Assembly (NCBI GenBank): GCA_903840265.1
Contig: CAIMFH010000022.1
Location: 62,001 to 126,000, forward strand
Length of the DNA stretch: 64,000 nucleotides
From: an uncultured Schlesneria sp.
Lineage (GTDB): Bacteria; Planctomycetota; Planctomycetia; Planctomycetales; Planctomycetaceae
Direction: 5' to 3'
Program-made: the position numbers and the translations under genes
Notes under the pieces: generated by a model
Seen by the model: only the letters and a program-made list of their open reading frames with translations
Databases searched by the model: none
What the model was told of the DNA's origin: nothing
Shown: piece by piece, positions 61,845 to 64,000 of the stretch
How positions within the stretch are numbered: the first letter of the stretch is position 1
Layout: the number at the start of each line of letters is the position of its first letter

Positions 61845-62192
61845 GTGTCCGCCACCAGATGCGAATGGACGTTCGATGAGATCATGCGGATGGCGAACCG
61901 CACGGCTGCGTATTCGCATTTAGCGCTGACGGCATTGATGCTGGTCTTGTTGACGACGATTCAGATTAATCGCGACGTGTTGGCAATCGTCGCCTTGGAT
62001 CTACTGCTCACCGTTCCAATCCCGGTGGCCGCGGCGGACGCCATTGGCCATCTCGCATTTCACTATTTTCGCGGCACTGCTGTCTCGATCCCGACGTTCG
62101 TCAGAGTCAGTATCATCTTGATTGAAGTCACTTTGTTCGGTTGGGGATTATTGATGATCCAGATGCTGCCGACGATGAGCCAATCACAATGA
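61845..62192 (+). CDS. Small membrane protein, first of a paralogous pair
   Basis: 115 residues with three helices. The signature IPTFVRVSIILIEVTLFGWG followed by LLMIQM is shared with the next gene (IPTLVRVLVILFEASLLGW). An earlier GHLAFHYFRGT also matches THLAFHRTQVP. Its stop overlaps the start of the next gene by ATGA. Function unknown. It follows the VWA gene by about 27 bp, so all three may be one transcript. Confidence 0.65.
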   Translation: MSATRCEWTFDEIMRMANRTAAYSHLALTALMLVLLTTIQINRDVLAIVALDLLLTVPIPVAAADAIGHLAFHYFRGTAVSIPTFVRVSIILIEVTLFGWGLLMIQMLPTMSQSQ

Positions 62193-62548
62193 GCGACGAT
62201 CACAAGGACTTCGATTCATTCACGGTCTCGCCCTGCAGCCGCGGTGAGGCTGTGGAAATGGCCATCCAGACGGGGGTGATCGCTCACCTGGTGATCTGCT
62301 TGCTGGCACCATTTGGGCTGGCCGCCTACGGTGCAGGGGGACTCTGGGCCGGCTTTGGGATCAGTTGCATGCTGGCCGCCGCTATTCCTTTTGTTCTCGT
62401 GCCCGCCACCGCCGCGATCGGGTTCTTCACACATTTGGCCTTTCATCGGACTCAAGTACCGATCCCGACACTTGTTAGAGTGCTCGTCATCCTCTTCGAG
62501 GCCTCGCTGCTTGGCTGGGCTGTATTGATCGCAATGACGGTGCCTTAA
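62189..62548 (+). CDS. Small membrane protein, second of a paralogous pair
   Basis: 119 residues from the ATG at 62189, overlapping the previous stop (ATGA). A soluble start (MSDDHKDFDSFTVSPCSRGE) leads to three helices, with AAAIPFVLVPATAAIGFFTH, HLAFHRTQVPIPTLVRVLV and LFEASLLGWAVLIAMT. The order of blocks is the same as in the previous protein, so they arose by duplication. Function unknown. Confidence 0.65.
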   Translation: MSDDHKDFDSFTVSPCSRGEAVEMAIQTGVIAHLVICLLAPFGLAAYGAGGLWAGFGISCMLAAAIPFVLVPATAAIGFFTHLAFHRTQVPIPTLVRVLVILFEASLLGWAVLIAMTVP

Positions 62549-62726
62549 GCGAGTTTGCAGGCCTCGATCCGTGCCCGAAGGAGTCCCTTGGGCCATAAGT
62601 CCGCCCGCGACCGAGTCCCCTGTCCGAATTTTGAGAATTTGTTTATCATTCCGCCCGATGCCAGCGGCGGTTTGATCGGAATCCGACACCGCGGCATCGG
62701 GGATAGTGGCGGAGATGGGGCGAGTC

Positions 62727-64000
62727 ATGCCACGGATGGCAGGTCTGGTGGGATTGCTGCTGATTGTCTGCGCGGGAGGGTGCCTGTCGAACCTCTCTGC
62801 GCCGACGATGTTACCCCCCCAGCAAATGCCGACGCCCGTTTTCATGAGTCCCCCGCAACCGGTAATGCCACTGGTCCCGCCCACGACTCAGGCCCCGGTG
62901 ATCATTCCCACCGATACCAATATTCTTCCTACGTCTGTGACCACGCCAAGTTCTGACGGCGGCCGGCTGACGACCGAAGCGGTCTTGCCCAACCTGGGGG
63001 ACATCTATGGCCGGACGGCCCAATCGGCAGACGCGGAGCGAAATCCCCTGATCGTCATCCCCGGCGTTCTCGGATCGCGACTGGTCGACGATACGTCGCG
63101 CCGTGTGGTATGGGGTGAATTCGGTGGCGATGGCATCGACCCCAGCACCCCGAACGGAGCCCGCCTGCTGGGGCTGCCGATGGCCGAAGGAAAGCCGCTG
63201 AGAGAGCTCGTCGACAACGTCCATGTGCAGGGTGTGCTCGATGCTCTCGAAATCCGCGTCTTCGGCGTTGCGTTTGAAATGGGAGCCTATCGCGACATCC
63301 TGGTTGCACTGGGCGTGGGCGGATATCGCGAAACCATGGGCCGAGCGGATCTGAACTACGGCAATGGCAATCACAATTCCTTCCAGTTCGCCTACGACTG
63401 GCGGCGCGATAATGTCGAGAACGCACAACGGCTGCATCAGTTCATCCTCGGCAAGAAGGCCGAGATCGAAGCGATTCGCCAGCAGAAGTATGGAGATGCC
63501 GCTCCGCCGGTGAAATTTGATATCGTCGCACACTCAATGGGCGGTCTGATCGCTCGCTACTATCTTCAATATGGCGATGCTGACTTACCAGAAGACGGTT
63601 CGATTCCCAAGTTGACATGGGCCGGTGCGGCGAACGTCGATCGAGTCGTCCTGGTCGGAACGCCCAGTGCAGGTTCCATTGACGCTGTCGAAAACATGGT
63701 GAAGGGCGTCGTGTTCTCGCAAGCATTACCTCGCTATCAGGCGGCCATCCTGGGAACGATGCCAGGGCTATATCAACTGCTGCCGCGTTCCCGACATCGA
63801 CCCGTCATCAGTGAAACAGAGCGAACATCGGTCGATATCATGGATCCCCAGATGTGGGCGCGATATCGCTGGGGGTTGCTCAATCCTTCGCAGCAGTATG
63901 TCGTCCATCAACTGCTTCCCAACGTCCCCGACCCAGGTCAGCAACAGCGCATCGCGTACGACCATGTGAAGAAATGCCTGGATCGAGCGAAGGCGCTCCA
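62727..64000 (+). CDS. LCAT-like alpha/beta-hydrolase lipoprotein, C-terminus beyond the window
   Basis: The frame is open from the ATG at 62727 (also in frame at 62715) to the right edge. The start LVGLLLIVCAGGCLSN looks like a lipoprotein signal with Cys at the cleavage site. A Pro/Met-rich linker (to about 90) leads to the lecithin:cholesterol acyltransferase fold: NPLIVIPGVLGSRLVDDT, FQFAYDWRRDN, and the nucleophile elbow VAHSMGGLIARYY near residue 269, where the usual GHS glycine is Ala. These enzymes act on lipids or acyl esters. The Asp/His part is not yet reached at the edge. Confidence 0.8.
   Translation, partial: MPRMAGLVGLLLIVCAGGCLSNLSAPTMLPPQQMPTPVFMSPPQPVMPLVPPTTQAPVIIPTDTNILPTSVTTPSSDGGRLTTEAVLPNLGDIYGRTAQSADAERNPLIVIPGVLGSRLVDDTSRRVVWGEFGGDGIDPSTPNGARLLGLPMAEGKPLRELVDNVHVQGVLDALEIRVFGVAFEMGAYRDILVALGVGGYRETMGRADLNYGNGNHNSFQFAYDWRRDNVENAQRLHQFILGKKAEIEAIRQQKYGDAAPPVKFDIVAHSMGGLIARYYLQYGDADLPEDGSIPKLTWAGAANVDRVVLVGTPSAGSIDAVENMVKGVVFSQALPRYQAAILGTMPGLYQLLPRSRHRPVISETERTSVDIMDPQMWARYRWGLLNPSQQYVVHQLLPNVPDPGQQQRIAYDHVKKCLDRAKAL

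Overview
The window looks like a piece of a planctomycete chromosome, moderately GC-rich by eye. The grounds are the gene types: a secreted sulfatase, a tandem-SASA esterase, PQQ-propeller proteins with EF-hands, BatA/VWA membrane proteins, a DUF1570 protein, an FAD oxidoreductase with a golvesin-like tail, multi-domain NPCBM/TPR proteins, and short membrane proteins opening with NPFRAPES-type N-termini. The intergenic DNA also carries repeats that translate as GEAPAEP-like peptides, a signature I associate with this phylum. Genes are mostly small, independent units on both strands. No tRNA, rRNA or CRISPR array was found.

Layout. 1-2 kb: a three-gene minus-strand run (zinc-ribbon membrane protein, MltR/HEPN-like protein, edge-truncated HNH nuclease). 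2.2-6.6 kb: SASA esterase, CpsB-type phosphatase and nicotinamide phosphoribosyltransferase. 6.6-8.3 kb: a decayed tandem cluster of small membrane and leucine-rich genes, two with in-frame stops. 8.3-13.1 kb: sulfatase and many small conserved genes (ABM, UPF0270, CheY-like receiver, VF530). 12.6-16.2 kb: Kup potassium transporter set in mosaic intergenic repeats. 16.2-18.9 kb: a decayed nuclease/defence remnant on the minus strand (HNH with an amber stop, T5orf172 GIY-YIG protein, 3'-truncated DUF2075 ATPase). 19-20 kb: two more copies of the small GWRRK membrane family. 20.1-21.2 kb: a gene-free stretch with 10-bp-phased TGTC boxes, a terminator hairpin and a long nested palindrome.

21-27.4 kb: YCII protein, PQQ propeller, then a threonine-to-glycine operon (tdh, cysteine synthase, kbl) facing a divergent XRE-cupin regulator. 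27.9-35.6 kb: three tandem ~840-residue secreted paralogues. 35.6-40.1 kb: N-formylglutamate amidohydrolase-like protein and a MarR - MFS - redoxin cluster with two matching palindromic operators. 40.4-45.7 kb: frameshifted TPR protein, htpG with a terminator, SRPBCC and spherulation-4 proteins. 45.7-64 kb: FAD oxidoreductase, two BatA/VWA-type membrane proteins, GT2 glycosyltransferase, DUF2721, two HExxH-type proteins, TRIC channel, alpha/beta hydrolase, flippase, methyltransferase, and an LCAT-like lipoprotein running off the right edge.

Most genes serve surface, secreted and housekeeping roles. The unusual parts are the decayed nuclease remnant, the MltR/HEPN-HNH cassette, the phased-box locus at 20.3-20.8 kb, the decayed GWRRK clusters and the layered intergenic repeats.
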